DNA of 64,000 nucleotides from an uncultured Paracoccaceae bacterium (GCA_947492475.1 CANLNM010000002.1:434001-498000), one strand, 5' to 3'; shown: positions 26,412-35,474, counted from the first letter of the stretch. The notes: a model not told the origin generated them from the letters alone. Numbers and translations are program-made.

Positions 26412-26870
26412 TCATATCCCATTGTGCATGATGAAAGCAGTATTACCTCTGTTCACCACTTGGAGACATGTATCCGCAAGTTGATCAAAGCATGAGACAA
26501 CTTGGCTTCGAACCATGCTGTGCTTTTCGTAAGCCCCACTTTCATAACCTTGTCCATCCGCCCAACCATAATCTCCGGTCAATTTAATCTCAGGCGGGGA
26601 TTGTCCATACAAGGATGACCAAGCCATTGAAATCCTATGTAGTTTTTGCGCTCCAGAATTTTTGATGACTGTTGGACCGTAGAAATTTAGTCCCAATTGG
26701 GGTTCCATATTGTGTGCTGGATTGTAGCTGGGTACCCACTGCAAACTATCGCTGATGTACTGAATAAGGTTATCACTCAGCGAAACGGTTGCGGCGACGT
26801 TGTAGTACTTTCGGTAATCGAAAGTTGGGTTATCCGAAAGCTCTGTGAAATAGAAATTATGGATCATCAT
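26412..26870 (-). CDS. orphan 152-residue protein, unknown
   Basis: The acidic soluble-looking protein has no signal peptide or membrane helix and no family I recognise. It is rich in Tyr, Ser and Asn (MMIHNFYFTELSDN at the start; QYISDSLQWVPSYNP near 38; GDYGWADGQGYESGAY near 100). Its codon use and base composition are more AT-rich than the surrounding core genes, pointing to acquisition. It lies alone between two degenerate 82-bp direct repeats. No good ribosome site precedes the ATG at 26870, so expression is uncertain. Confidence 0.5.
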   Translation of the reverse strand: MMIHNFYFTELSDNPTFDYRKYYNVAATVSLSDNLIQYISDSLQWVPSYNPAHNMEPQLGLNFYGPTVIKNSGAQKLHRISMAWSSLYGQSPPEIKLTGDYGWADGQGYESGAYEKHSMVRSQVVSCFDQLADTCLQVVNRGNTAFIMHNGI

Positions 26871-26895
26871 CCGGTGCCTTTGTCGCTATGTCGTT

Positions 26896-26977
26896 CTCGT
26901 CTCAAAGGGGTCAAACCGGTCAACTGGCACCTATGGTTGGCTAAGACACCCGTTTGCCGCACCGGATGGCCGTGATG
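26896..26977 (-). repeat. degenerate 82-bp direct repeat, copy A
   Basis: This partner of copy B lies just 5' of the orphan ORF. It is also part of a larger fold: CATCCGGTGC at 26868-26877 and GCACCGGATG at 26959-26968 are perfect 10-bp inverted arms, with CCTTTG/CAAAGG arms nested inside. No integrase core sites (GTTRRRY/RYYYAAC) are placed as in integron attC sites. Confidence 0.5.
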
Positions 26978-27006
26978 TTTGATTGGGTCGACATGTGTAG
27001 CGACCG

Positions 27007-27213
27007 TTATTCGAACTTAACCCCACACCAAATGAAAAACCTCTTCCAGACCCAAAGCAGAGGGAAGAGAAGAATGAGCCCCACTTTTCCTTCTTTAGTA
27101 CCATCACCGGGGATGAGAGCTGAGGCGAGTGCTATTCCACCCAAGGCGGCTATAATTGTCAATATTATCAAAATGATGACGCCAAGAGTAATCAGGAACG
27201 CCTTAGTCTGCAT
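27007..27213 (-). CDS. small hydrophobic membrane protein, unknown
   Basis: The 68-residue product has two probable membrane helices (FLITLGVIILIILTIIAALGGIALASAL and GLILLFPLLWVWKRFFIW). The start at 27213 is chosen for an upstream GGGG. An ATG at 27240 is the alternative; the longest frame would overlap the YbaK-like gene. No family is recognised. It sits in the AT-richer patch. Confidence 0.45.
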   Translation of the reverse strand: MQTKAFLITLGVIILIILTIIAALGGIALASALIPGDGTKEGKVGLILLFPLLWVWKRFFIWCGVKFE

Positions 27214-27253
27214 CTGATCAACCCCAGTTTTCGGTGTCATTTTACGTTGGCCA

Positions 27254-27724
27254 TTAGGTGGTGAATGCGACGGTTTTTGCACCTGTCACACCTACCAGAT
27301 CATCCGGGGTGATTGGGAAGATATGTTTGGGCGTGCCTGCGGCGGCGTAGATCACGCTATAATCGGCCAATTTGGGGTCCATAAAGCAGCGAATTGGGTT
27401 CAAATGGCCCACAGGCGCGACACCGCCAATGGCAAATCCGGTCTGATCGCGCACCAATTTGGGATGCGCACGTCCCAGAGGTTCTCCAACAACTGCGCTG
27501 GCTTTTTCAATATCAACCTGATTGCCACCGGCGGTTAGAAACAGGATCGCGGTCCCGCTCTCTGTGCCCTCAAAGATGATGGATTTGGCGATTTGGTCCA
27601 CGTCACATTCCGCGGCTTCTGCTGCTTGGGCGGCGGTGCGGGTTTCCAAATCCATTTCCAAAACAAACGACCCAAGACCGGCGGCGGTCAATGCGTCGGT
27701 GACACGTTGTAAGGATTTGCTCAT
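27254..27724 (-). CDS. YbaK/EbsC-family aminoacyl-tRNA deacylase
   Basis: The 156-residue protein has the YbaK/prolyl-tRNA editing fold. It likely removes a wrong amino acid from tRNA, for example Cys or Ala from tRNA-Pro. Features are the AKSIIFEGTESGTAILFLTAGGNQVD block near 45-70 and GFAIGGVAPVGHLNP near 100, with the conserved GG-x-P-x-G substrate loop. Which mischarged tRNA it edits cannot be told from sequence. It is divergent from glnE. Confidence 0.88.
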   Translation of the reverse strand: MSKSLQRVTDALTAAGLGSFVLEMDLETRTAAQAAEAAECDVDQIAKSIIFEGTESGTAILFLTAGGNQVDIEKASAVVGEPLGRAHPKLVRDQTGFAIGGVAPVGHLNPIRCFMDPKLADYSVIYAAAGTPKHIFPITPDDLVGVTGAKTVAFTT

Positions 27725-27854
27725 TGGAACCTCTCTTGGCTATCTGGTCTTTAACGGTACTAAATCGTGGGACGCGACAAATTGCACGCCGACATTGGGA
27801 TGATCCCGGCCTTGGGCGATTGACGCTGCCGGGGGACAAAGGCAATGTCGCCTT

Positions 27855-30632
27855 ATGTCGTTTACATCCCGTATATCCCGCAGCCCACACGCATTTGATC
27901 CTGATATGGGGGCGGATGCGATTGCGCATGTGCCTGATTTGCCCCCGGAATTGACGGGCCTGATCACCGGCGCGGCCGGATGCAGCCCCTATCTATCGGG
28001 GCTGATCGCCAAAGAAGGCGCATGGCTGCGCGCTGCCTTGGATGATCCCGAACAGGCGGCCACGGACGAATTGGCACGTTTGCCAGAATTGGCGCTGGAT
28101 CAGCTAAAACCGCAATTGCGTGTGGCCAAACGGCGGATTGCATTGTTGACCGGGCTGGCGGATCTGGCGGGGGTCTGGTCATTGGAACAGGTGACTGGCT
28201 GGTTGTCACGATTGGCGGATGCGGCGGTGGATGTGTCGCTAAAACGGTTGGTCGGGGCTGAAATCGAGCGTGGCAAAATTCCGGGTCTTGGGGCAGAGGA
28301 CGCCGAAAATGCCGGGGGATTGTTTGCCCTTTCCATGGGCAAAGGCGGCGCATTTGAGCTGAATTACAGCTCTGATATCGATCTGATTGTGCTGTTTGAT
28401 GAAACCCGGTTTGACCCGGATGATTATCATGATGCGCGCGCCGGGTTCATTCGCGCGACCCGTAAAATGACCGGCCTGATGACCGACCTGACCGGGGATG
28501 GATATGTGTTTCGCACCGATCTGCGGCTGCGCCCGGATGCCAATGTCACGCCGGTTTGCCTGTCGATGGAAACCGCAGAGCGCTATTACGAAAGCGTTGG
28601 ACGCACATGGGAACGGGCCGCTTATATAAAGGCGCGCGCGGCGGCTGGGGACATCGCGGCCGGCAATCGGTTTCTTGATACGCTGACGCCGTTTGTCTGG
28701 CGTCGCCATCTGGATTTCGCCGCGATCCAAGACGCCCATGACATGCGCCTGCGCATTCGCGACCATAAAAAACTGGGGGGTCGGTTGATCCTCGAAGGTC
28801 ACAACATGAAACTGGGGCGCGGTGGCATCCGAGAAATCGAATTTTTCACCCAAACCCGGCAATTGATCGCAGGTGGACGCGATAAAACATTGCGGGTGCG
28901 GGGCACGGTGGATGGTTTGGCCGCCTTGTCACAGGCAGGGTGGGTTGAGCCAGAGGTGGCCGACACGCTGACCGATCATTATCGGGCCCACCGCGAGGTC
29001 GAACATCGATTGCAAATGCTGCGCGATGCCCAGACCCACACGATGCCCAATTCCACAGAAGGTTTTGACCGTTTGGCTGCCTTTATGGGGCAATCCGTGG
29101 CTGATATGCGCGCTGATCTGACGGATCGGTTGGAACAGGTCCATGCCCTGACCGAAGATTTCTTTGCCCCCGGCCACGTGGCACCAAGCGATGATGATTT
29201 CGGCCAAGAGGTCACAGCGCGTTGGCTGACCTATCCGGCTTTGCGCTCTGACAGGGCGGTTGAAATTTTCAACCGGTTGAAACCAGAATTGTTGACCCGC
29301 CTGAAAGACGCCGCAAAACCAGAAGAAGCCTTGCTGCAATTTGATGGCTTTCTCAAAGGCTTACCTGCCGGAGTTCAACTGTTTTCCCTGTTTGAAGCCA
29401 ACCCGCAACTGACCCAATTGATCGTCGATATTGCCGCCACTGCGCCCGCTTTGGCGCAATATTTGTCGCGCAATTCCGGGGTGTTTGATGCTGTGATTGG
29501 CGGGGCGTTTTTTGCGCAATGGCCGGGTATTGATGGGCTAAAATCCAGCCTGACCGACACGTTGGACCATCTGGATGATTACGAAAGTTGTCTGGACGGC
29601 ACCCGCCGTTGGGCCAAGGAATGGCATTTCCGCATTGGGGTGCATCATCTGCGGGGGCTGATCACGCCAGAACAGGCCGGTGCGCAATATGCGGATTTGG
29701 CCCAAGCGGTTGTGGCCGGGCTTTGGCCCATTGTTGTGACCCATTTTGAAGCAAAACATGGGGCAATGCCGGGCAATGGCGCGGTGGTGTTGGGCATGGG
29801 ATCGATGGGATCGGCGCGTCTGAATGCCAGTTCCGATCTGGATTTGATCGTGATTTATGACGCGGATGGGGTGGACGCCTCTGAGGGGCGCCGCCCATTG
29901 GCGACACGGGCCTATTATGCGCGCCTGACCCAAGCCATGGTCACCGCATTGCAGGCCCCCATGGCCGAAGGCAAATTATACGAAGTGGATATGCGGCTGC
30001 GTCCGTCTGGTCGGCAGGGGCCGGTGGCGACATCGCTCAAGGCGTTTGAGGATTATCAACGCCACGAGGCCTGGACCTGGGAACATCTGGCATTGACCCG
30101 CGCGCGCGCCGTTGCGGGGTCACAAATGCTGGGCGATCAGGTCGAAACCATCCGGCAATCGGTTCTGGCTGAAAAATCTGGCGGGGACACGATCCTACAA
30201 GACGTGGCGGATATGCGCGAAAAAATCGCCGCCGCCAAAGCTCCGAATGGGGATTTTGACGCCAAAATCGGGCGCGGACGGATGCAGGATATCGAATTGC
30301 TGGCACAGACCGCATGTTTGCGCGCCGGGTCAAATGTCCGCGAAACCGAGGCGCAATTGGCCGCAGGCGTCGCGAGCGGTTGGTTAAATGCCGCGGATGG
30401 GGCAGTTTTGCAGGATGCGATCGGGCTTTTCTGGTCCTTGCAGGCCGCCGCACGTCTGTTAACCGGCGAAGCGTTGGATTTGGACCGGATTGGCGAAGGT
30501 GGGTTGCGGTTGATTTTGCGTGAAACCGGCGTAGAAACGCCAAACGACCTGCGGGCTGTGATCGAAAACACCTATCAACAGGCGGATCAGGTGATTTCGC
30601 GGTTGCTTGGGGGCGCGGCGAATACAACCTAA
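27855..30632 (+). CDS. glnE: glutamine synthetase adenylyltransferase/adenylyl-removing enzyme
   Basis: The 925-residue enzyme adds AMP to and removes it from glutamine synthetase in response to PII and glutamine, tuning nitrogen assimilation. It has two nucleotidyltransferase domains. The N-terminal adenylyl-removing site has NYSSDIDLIVLFDETRFDPDD near residue 170, and the C-terminal adenylylating site has NASSDLDLIVIYDADG near 655. The regulatory helical parts, including GRMQDIELLAQ near 805, lie near and behind them. The length is close to E. coli GlnE (946). Confidence 0.95.
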   Translation: MSFTSRISRSPHAFDPDMGADAIAHVPDLPPELTGLITGAAGCSPYLSGLIAKEGAWLRAALDDPEQAATDELARLPELALDQLKPQLRVAKRRIALLTGLADLAGVWSLEQVTGWLSRLADAAVDVSLKRLVGAEIERGKIPGLGAEDAENAGGLFALSMGKGGAFELNYSSDIDLIVLFDETRFDPDDYHDARAGFIRATRKMTGLMTDLTGDGYVFRTDLRLRPDANVTPVCLSMETAERYYESVGRTWERAAYIKARAAAGDIAAGNRFLDTLTPFVWRRHLDFAAIQDAHDMRLRIRDHKKLGGRLILEGHNMKLGRGGIREIEFFTQTRQLIAGGRDKTLRVRGTVDGLAALSQAGWVEPEVADTLTDHYRAHREVEHRLQMLRDAQTHTMPNSTEGFDRLAAFMGQSVADMRADLTDRLEQVHALTEDFFAPGHVAPSDDDFGQEVTARWLTYPALRSDRAVEIFNRLKPELLTRLKDAAKPEEALLQFDGFLKGLPAGVQLFSLFEANPQLTQLIVDIAATAPALAQYLSRNSGVFDAVIGGAFFAQWPGIDGLKSSLTDTLDHLDDYESCLDGTRRWAKEWHFRIGVHHLRGLITPEQAGAQYADLAQAVVAGLWPIVVTHFEAKHGAMPGNGAVVLGMGSMGSARLNASSDLDLIVIYDADGVDASEGRRPLATRAYYARLTQAMVTALQAPMAEGKLYEVDMRLRPSGRQGPVATSLKAFEDYQRHEAWTWEHLALTRARAVAGSQMLGDQVETIRQSVLAEKSGGDTILQDVADMREKIAAAKAPNGDFDAKIGRGRMQDIELLAQTACLRAGSNVRETEAQLAAGVASGWLNAADGAVLQDAIGLFWSLQAAARLLTGEALDLDRIGEGGLRLILRETGVETPNDLRAVIENTYQQADQVISRLLGGAANTT

Positions 30633-30677
30633 CACCAGCCAAAAAAAACGGTCCAAAAACAGGGGAAGAGAGACAAC

Positions 30678-30956
30678 ATGGAAAAGTTCGATCCAGCAAT
30701 TTTGGACCGCAAAGGCCTGATCCGGGAATCCTATCGGATGGATGGGATTACAGCTGGGGAATGTCGCTCGATCTTTTTGGATTGGGCGCTAAGCGTTCCT
30801 GAGGGCGCAGATGTTCAGGCGTTTTTGACGCAATTGATTGCGCAATATGGCGATGCACATCCGGATCATCCAATGACCCAAACATTGCGCGAAGGATTGC
30901 AAACCAGCGGTCCGGCCAAACGGCGCGGCGGTCGGGCCGCCAAGTTTAAGAACTAG
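30678..30956 (+). CDS. conserved small protein downstream of glnE
   Basis: A 92-residue cytoplasmic protein of unknown function. It has an acidic-helical body (CRSIFLDWALSVPEGADVQAFLTQLIAQYG) and a strongly basic tail (AKRRGGRAAKFKN). GGGGAAGAGAG precedes the ATG. It follows glnE by 45 bases on the same strand and is probably cotranscribed. The basic tail may bind nucleic acid; that is inference. Confidence 0.75.
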   Translation: MEKFDPAILDRKGLIRESYRMDGITAGECRSIFLDWALSVPEGADVQAFLTQLIAQYGDAHPDHPMTQTLREGLQTSGPAKRRGGRAAKFKN

Positions 30957-31068
30957 ATAAAGATCGCATCTTGAAGGTCTAGGAACCGCGTTTTCCAAAC
31001 GAAACGGGTGTCGCGGTCCTTCAATCTTGGCAAGGCGATCAAGGCCATTCACGGTAGGTGACTTTCTC

Positions 31069-31524
31069 ATGAAAGCGATTGCTTTTCTTAACACGATCGT
31101 TCTGGCGCTGAATGTGAGTTCGGTATCTGCTGACCAAGACAATCCGCTTGAAAACATTAGCAAGTTTGTCGGACTCTCATTACACAAATGCATGGATTCT
31201 GAAGACAATGTATATTTGTGTTTCGAAACCGTTATGTCTGAATGCAATGCACATGTCGCTGGCTTTGCGCATAATGCATACCCTTGTTCAACGAATACGC
31301 GCTTTGCATTTCGCAAACTTGTGGCAGACAGGATCGAAGCCTCTTTTCCCGATAATCTATCCTTTGAGATGTTTCAGGAAACGCTGGAGGCTGGGTATGG
31401 TTTTTGCCGGGGTTTGGATCAGCTTGGGGTTGGGTTAGGTCGATCTGGGCTAAGTCTGGAAAATGAAAGTTGCCTCAACCAGATGACAATTATTGCTGTC
31501 GCCAAAGTCTGGGACATTTTCTAA
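31069..31524 (+). CDS. exported Cys-containing protein, unknown
   Basis: The 151-residue protein has an N-terminal signal peptide (MKAIAFLNTIVLALNVSSVSA). The mature part contains six Cys (at CMDSEDNVYLCFETVMSEC, YPC, GFC, ESC), likely paired as disulfides in the periplasm. The start at 31069 is chosen because it begins the signal sequence; the frame extends 14 codons upstream. The spacing resembles small lysozyme-inhibitor-like proteins, but I do not recognise the family. Confidence 0.65.
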   Translation: MKAIAFLNTIVLALNVSSVSADQDNPLENISKFVGLSLHKCMDSEDNVYLCFETVMSECNAHVAGFAHNAYPCSTNTRFAFRKLVADRIEASFPDNLSFEMFQETLEAGYGFCRGLDQLGVGLGRSGLSLENESCLNQMTIIAVAKVWDIF

Positions 31525-31734
31525 TTTTGAACATCAAGGGTGTTTGCTTGTCGTTGAAACACTAAAGTATTGTTGCCCATTCCGACCTAATAGCGGTGAA
31601 TTCATGCGGTAATCACCGGTTTTTCCCAAAATGGAACCAATCCCGGCACAATTCTGCCTCATAAAATTAAGAATAGTTAACGCAACCTTGAGGGGGGTAA
31701 CCAATTTCATGGGCGAAAGCCCGGAGGGCGTAAC

Positions 31735-32367
31735 ATGACACTTAAACGTATCGCAGGCATTGCAGCACTGGCTTTGACACTTGCTGGGTGTTCAACCGTC
31801 GACACCGTATCCCGAAACGCACCCCTAAATGCACCCGGATTGGAAACCGCAATCCCAGAGGTCGCCATCGTGCGGTCCTATGACGTGCGTGACATTCGCG
31901 TCGCGTTTCCATCCAATCTGACCGTGTCAGAATCCAACGGATATTACCCGATTGCAGATATCGTTTGGCGGGGGGACCCACTTGGGGATCGTCGTCAGCA
32001 AATTGGCGAAATCTTTACCGCGTCGTTTCGCGATGGCACATCTGACTTGCATGGCGATATCCCTGTTGTCGCCACCATCCGCGTATTGCGGTTTCATTCA
32101 CTGACCGAACGGACCCGGTATACAGTTGGCGGCGTGCATTCGATCAAATTTGAACTGGCCGTGCATCACGCCCAAACCGGCGCCGTTGTTGAATCCCCCC
32201 GGATCATCATCGCTGATTTACCGGCCTTGGGCGGGCAGGCGGCTGTGATGGCCGAAACCCGCGGCGAAGGCCAGAAGGTGCGCATCATGACCCATCTTGC
32301 ACAGGTGGCGCAGCAGGAACTGGGCCCACAAAATACCCCCATTCTGGCATCTGCGCCTGCGCGCTGA
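31735..32367 (+). CDS. lipoprotein, DUF6778 type
   Basis: The 210-residue lipoprotein has a signal peptide ending in a lipobox LAGC (Cys19), and a beta-rich domain with RSYDVRDIRVAFPSNLTVSE near residue 47. It matches a Rhodobacterales lipoprotein family of unknown role (DUF6778 by recall). The 5' leader has a GGGC-GAAA-GCCC tetraloop hairpin just before the GGAGGG ribosome site. Confidence 0.78.
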   Translation: MTLKRIAGIAALALTLAGCSTVDTVSRNAPLNAPGLETAIPEVAIVRSYDVRDIRVAFPSNLTVSESNGYYPIADIVWRGDPLGDRRQQIGEIFTASFRDGTSDLHGDIPVVATIRVLRFHSLTERTRYTVGGVHSIKFELAVHHAQTGAVVESPRIIIADLPALGGQAAVMAETRGEGQKVRIMTHLAQVAQQELGPQNTPILASAPAR

Positions 32368-32413
32368 TCTATCCCCCCTTTCGCTGGGACGACAAAGTCT
32401 TTAGAGGACGCGT

Positions 32414-33610
32414 ATGAATGCGTCCTCTTTGCCCGTCATCCGCCTGAAACCCAAATCCGAAGCCCGCGCAATTCGCCACGGCTTTCCTTGGGTTTACTCA
32501 AATGAAATTGTCACCGATCGCCGCACCAAAGCGATCGAGCCCGGCGCGCTGGCCGTGTTGGAGGACCCCGAACGTCAGAAAATGGGCGTGGTTGCGGTCA
32601 ATCCAAATTCGCGGATTTTTGCGCGGATGCTGGATCGGGACGAAAACGCGGTCATTGATCAGGCTTGGCTGGCCGGGCGTATTGCCCGCGCGCTGAAGCA
32701 TCGTGAACGGTTGTATGATGCTCCGTTTTATCGGCTGGTTCACGCAGAAACCGACGGTTTGCCGGGGGTGATTATCGACCGATTTGGCGATCTGGCCGTG
32801 ATCCAACCCAACGCCGCCTGGGCCGAAGTGCTGATTGAACCGCTGGCCGCCGCATTGGCCGACGTGACTGGCGTGACCACCATCATCAAAAACGGCACTG
32901 GCCGGTCGCGAAGCCTAGAAGGCCTGACCGAAGAAACCACCGTGATGCGGGGCAATGCCCCTGATGGCCCATTGCCCGTGCCGATGAATGGCGCGACCTA
33001 TATGGCCGATGTCATGGGCGGGCAAAAAACCGGTCTGTTTTTTGACCAACGTCCTAACCATGCCTTTGCGGCACAACTGGCCAAAGGCGGGTCGGTTCTG
33101 GACGTATTTTCCCATGTGGGGGGCTTTGGGCTGGCCTGTCTGGCCAATGGTGCCACATCCGCATTGGCGGTGGATGGGTCTGCCCCTGCGCTGGCATTGG
33201 CTGAACAAGGCGCCATCGCAACCGGTGTCGCAGATCAGTTTTCAACCCGTCAGGGCGACGCCTTTGATGTGTTGACCAAGTTGGGCGAAGAGGGGGCAAA
33301 ATTTGACGTGGTGATCTGTGATCCACCGGCCTTTGCCCCATCTCGCAAAGCGTTGGAACCGGGGTTGCGCGCCTATGAACGTGTGGCCCGACTGGCGGCT
33401 CCTTTGGTGGCCGAAGGCGGCTATCTGGGCCTGTGTTCCTGTTCACATGCGGCGGATTTGTCGAAATTCCGCAACGCATCTGCACGCGGCATTGGCCGGG
33501 GCGGACGCCGTGGTCAGCTGATCTATACCGGATCGGCGGGACCGGATCATCCGCTGCTGCCACAACTGGCCGAAAGCGGCTACCTAAAATCCCTGTTCTT
33601 CCGTCTATAG
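32414..33610 (+). CDS. rlmI: 23S rRNA (cytosine) methyltransferase, RlmI family
   Basis: The 398-residue class I SAM-dependent RNA methyltransferase has an N-terminal PUA domain (~5-90, HGFPWVYSNEIV), a middle RlmI domain (~95-190, YRLVHAETDGLPGVIIDRFGD) and a Rossmann domain (~205-398). The last holds SAM-binding VLDVFSHVGGFGL, catalytic DPPAFAPSR and the CSCSH motif. It likely makes m5C in 23S rRNA (E. coli position 1962); the specific site is by homology. The PIN gene starts 4 bases after it. Confidence 0.92.
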   Translation: MNASSLPVIRLKPKSEARAIRHGFPWVYSNEIVTDRRTKAIEPGALAVLEDPERQKMGVVAVNPNSRIFARMLDRDENAVIDQAWLAGRIARALKHRERLYDAPFYRLVHAETDGLPGVIIDRFGDLAVIQPNAAWAEVLIEPLAAALADVTGVTTIIKNGTGRSRSLEGLTEETTVMRGNAPDGPLPVPMNGATYMADVMGGQKTGLFFDQRPNHAFAAQLAKGGSVLDVFSHVGGFGLACLANGATSALAVDGSAPALALAEQGAIATGVADQFSTRQGDAFDVLTKLGEEGAKFDVVICDPPAFAPSRKALEPGLRAYERVARLAAPLVAEGGYLGLCSCSHAADLSKFRNASARGIGRGGRRGQLIYTGSAGPDHPLLPQLAESGYLKSLFFRL

Positions 33611-33614
33611 GGCC

Positions 33615-34157
33615 ATGCGGGTCCTGATCGACGCTTGTGTTCTGTACCCGACGGTGATGCGGGAAATTGTGTTGGGCTGCGCCCGCGCACGGTTGTTTGA
33701 ACCAAGGTGGAGCGCACGTATCTGCGAAGAATGGGCCCGCGCCGCGGCCCGGTTGGGCACGGATGGGGAAACCTTTGCGCGCGGTGAAATTGCGCGTTTG
33801 AACATCGAATTTCCCCGCGCTGTGATTGCGCATAATGGGGCGTTGGATCAGCAGCTATGGTTGCCGGACAAAAATGACATTCACGTCTTTTCGTCTGCTG
33901 TTTCAGGGTCTTGTGATGCGATCCTCACATCAAACGCAAAGGATTTTCCGCGCAACATTTTAGCAGAACAGGACCTGCAACGCCTCGATCCGGACGGGTT
34001 TTTGATGTCGCTATTTGTCGATCATGACGTCGTGGTTGAACAGGTCGCCAACATTGTTCTGACCGAAGCGATCCGCCTGTCCGGGCAGGAATGGACCATG
34101 CGCAAACTGCTCCGAAAGGCCCGTCTGCCACGCCTTGGCAAAGCTTTGGATCACTGA
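33615..34157 (+). CDS. PIN-domain nuclease-like protein
   Basis: The 180-residue protein has a PIN fold: the first acid in VLIDACVLYP (Asp6), then the LPDKNDIHVFSSAVSGSCDAILTSNAKDFP block near 82-112 with conserved Asp and Asn. PIN domains cut single-stranded RNA with magnesium. It lacks an adjacent antitoxin gene, so it is probably a housekeeping or orphan PIN protein rather than a VapC toxin. It is coupled to rlmI by a 4-base gap, which suggests rRNA-linked function (inference). Confidence 0.85.
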   Translation: MRVLIDACVLYPTVMREIVLGCARARLFEPRWSARICEEWARAAARLGTDGETFARGEIARLNIEFPRAVIAHNGALDQQLWLPDKNDIHVFSSAVSGSCDAILTSNAKDFPRNILAEQDLQRLDPDGFLMSLFVDHDVVVEQVANIVLTEAIRLSGQEWTMRKLLRKARLPRLGKALDH

Positions 34158-34189
34158 AACCTGCCATTTACAGGGGCAAACCCCCGAAA

Positions 34190-35290
34190 TCAGGTCGATT
34201 TGAAATGCTTGGACAGTTTGAGCCCCTGACCCTGATAATTGGACTTTATTTCGCGTCCATACAGGGCTTTGGGCTCTGCGCTCATGCGTTCATAAACCAA
34301 ACGCCCCACAACTTGGCCATGTTCCAGAACAAATGGCGCCTCATGGCATCGGACCTCTAACACGCCGCGCGAACCGGCCCCACCGGCGCCATCCCAGCCA
34401 AATCCGGGGTCAAAGAACCCGGCATAATGCACGCGAAATTCGCCAACCATCGCCAGATAAGGGGCCATTTCAGCGGCGCAATCGGGCGGGATACAGATCG
34501 CTTCGCGGCTGACGAGAATGTAAAACGCGCCGGGGTCCAGAATGATGCGGCCTTGGGACGTGCGCACCTCTTCCCAGTAATCGGCAGGGTCATAATGATC
34601 CAGATTGGCCAGATCGACCACACCTGTGTGACGTTTGGCGCGGTAGCCGACCAAATCGCCGGAACGGGGCTGTAGATCGACTGAAAATCCCAGCCCGTCG
34701 GAAATCACCGGGTCCCCGGACACAATCGGGGATCGGGCATGCACAGCGCGCAGTTCATCATCACTGAGTAGGGTTTTACCCTGTCGGAAAATGATCTGGT
34801 TCAACAATTGACCGGGCTGGGCCACGACGGAAAAGCTTTGCGGGCAGATTTCAGCATAAAGCGGGCCGTCATATCCGTCAGGAATACGGTCAAATTCAAC
34901 CCCGTGATCGGTGATCACCCGTGTCATCAGATCAAGCCGCCCCGTCGAGGATTTGGCAGAGGCGGCAGCGGTCATACCGTCGGGCAGGGACAGGTATTCC
35001 ATCAAGGGAATCACATAAACACAGCCCTTTTCCAGCACCGCGCCACCGGTCAGGGCGATTTTATGCATGGTCAGTTCATCCAACCGATCCGCCACGGTAC
35101 GCCCGTGACCTGCCAAAAACGACGCCCGCACACGGTACGCAATCGCGCCCAGCCGTAAATCCAAAGATGCCGGTTGAATTTGTTCGTTCAAAATCGGGGA
35201 AGAGGCCGAAATTCCGCCCGACGCGATCAGGGTTTCGATCTGATGATCCGCCAACACTCCGGTGTCGATTTGCGCGTTATCTGCGTTCAT
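34190..35290 (-). CDS. dcd: dCTP deaminase, fused two-half form
   Basis: The 366-residue protein is about twice the length of E. coli Dcd (193). It makes dUTP from dCTP for thymidylate synthesis. The first half has the catalytic SAKSSTGRLDLMTRV near residue 115 and AEICPQSFSVVAQPGQLLNQIIF near 150; the second half repeats the barrel, with GFFDPGFGWDG and VLEVRCHEAPFVLEHGQVVGRLVYE near 290-340. GGGGGA precedes the ATG at 35290; the open frame upstream runs through tRNA-Pro and is not coding. Long Dcd forms are common in alphaproteobacteria. Confidence 0.9.
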   Translation of the reverse strand: MNADNAQIDTGVLADHQIETLIASGGISASSPILNEQIQPASLDLRLGAIAYRVRASFLAGHGRTVADRLDELTMHKIALTGGAVLEKGCVYVIPLMEYLSLPDGMTAAASAKSSTGRLDLMTRVITDHGVEFDRIPDGYDGPLYAEICPQSFSVVAQPGQLLNQIIFRQGKTLLSDDELRAVHARSPIVSGDPVISDGLGFSVDLQPRSGDLVGYRAKRHTGVVDLANLDHYDPADYWEEVRTSQGRIILDPGAFYILVSREAICIPPDCAAEMAPYLAMVGEFRVHYAGFFDPGFGWDGAGGAGSRGVLEVRCHEAPFVLEHGQVVGRLVYERMSAEPKALYGREIKSNYQGQGLKLSKHFKST

Positions 35291-35336
35291 GATCGTTCCC
35301 CCTTTTGGTTCCCCATAACATGTTTGTTCATGATAC

Positions 35337-35375
35337 AAAAACACCCGCTGCGCAAATCGCGAAGCGGGTGTTTTT
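35337..35375 (-). terminator. terminator after tRNA-Pro
   Basis: A 13-bp perfect stem (35337-35349 with 35363-35375) has five U at its 3' end on the minus strand, 23 bases beyond the tRNA. It separates the tRNA from dcd. Confidence 0.88.
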
Positions 35376-35397
35376 GAGTATCGGTAACGTCGTTTAA

Positions 35398-35474
35398 TGG
35401 TCGGGCTAGCAGGACTCGAACCTGCGACCTTCCGTCCCCCAGACGGACGCGCTACCAGGCTGCGCCATAGCCCG
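35398..35474 (-). tRNA. tRNA-Pro (anticodon GGG)
   Basis: The 77-base cloverleaf folds fully: acceptor CGGGCTA/TAGCCCG, D-arm GCGC/GCGC, anticodon stem TCCGT/ACGGA with loop CTGGGGG giving anticodon GGG, and T-arm GCAGG-TTCGAGT-CCTGC. CCA is encoded. It reads CCC and CCU proline codons. A strong terminator follows. Confidence 0.97.

Noticed and set aside
26284-26977. Reading the repeats as integron attC sites
   Set aside because: The terminal RYYYAAC and GTTRRRY core sites are not found at the expected ends, and no integrase is in view.
35398-35474. tRNA-Pro as an attachment site for an island
   Set aside because: No integrase, direct repeat of the tRNA end or foreign genes lie on either side.
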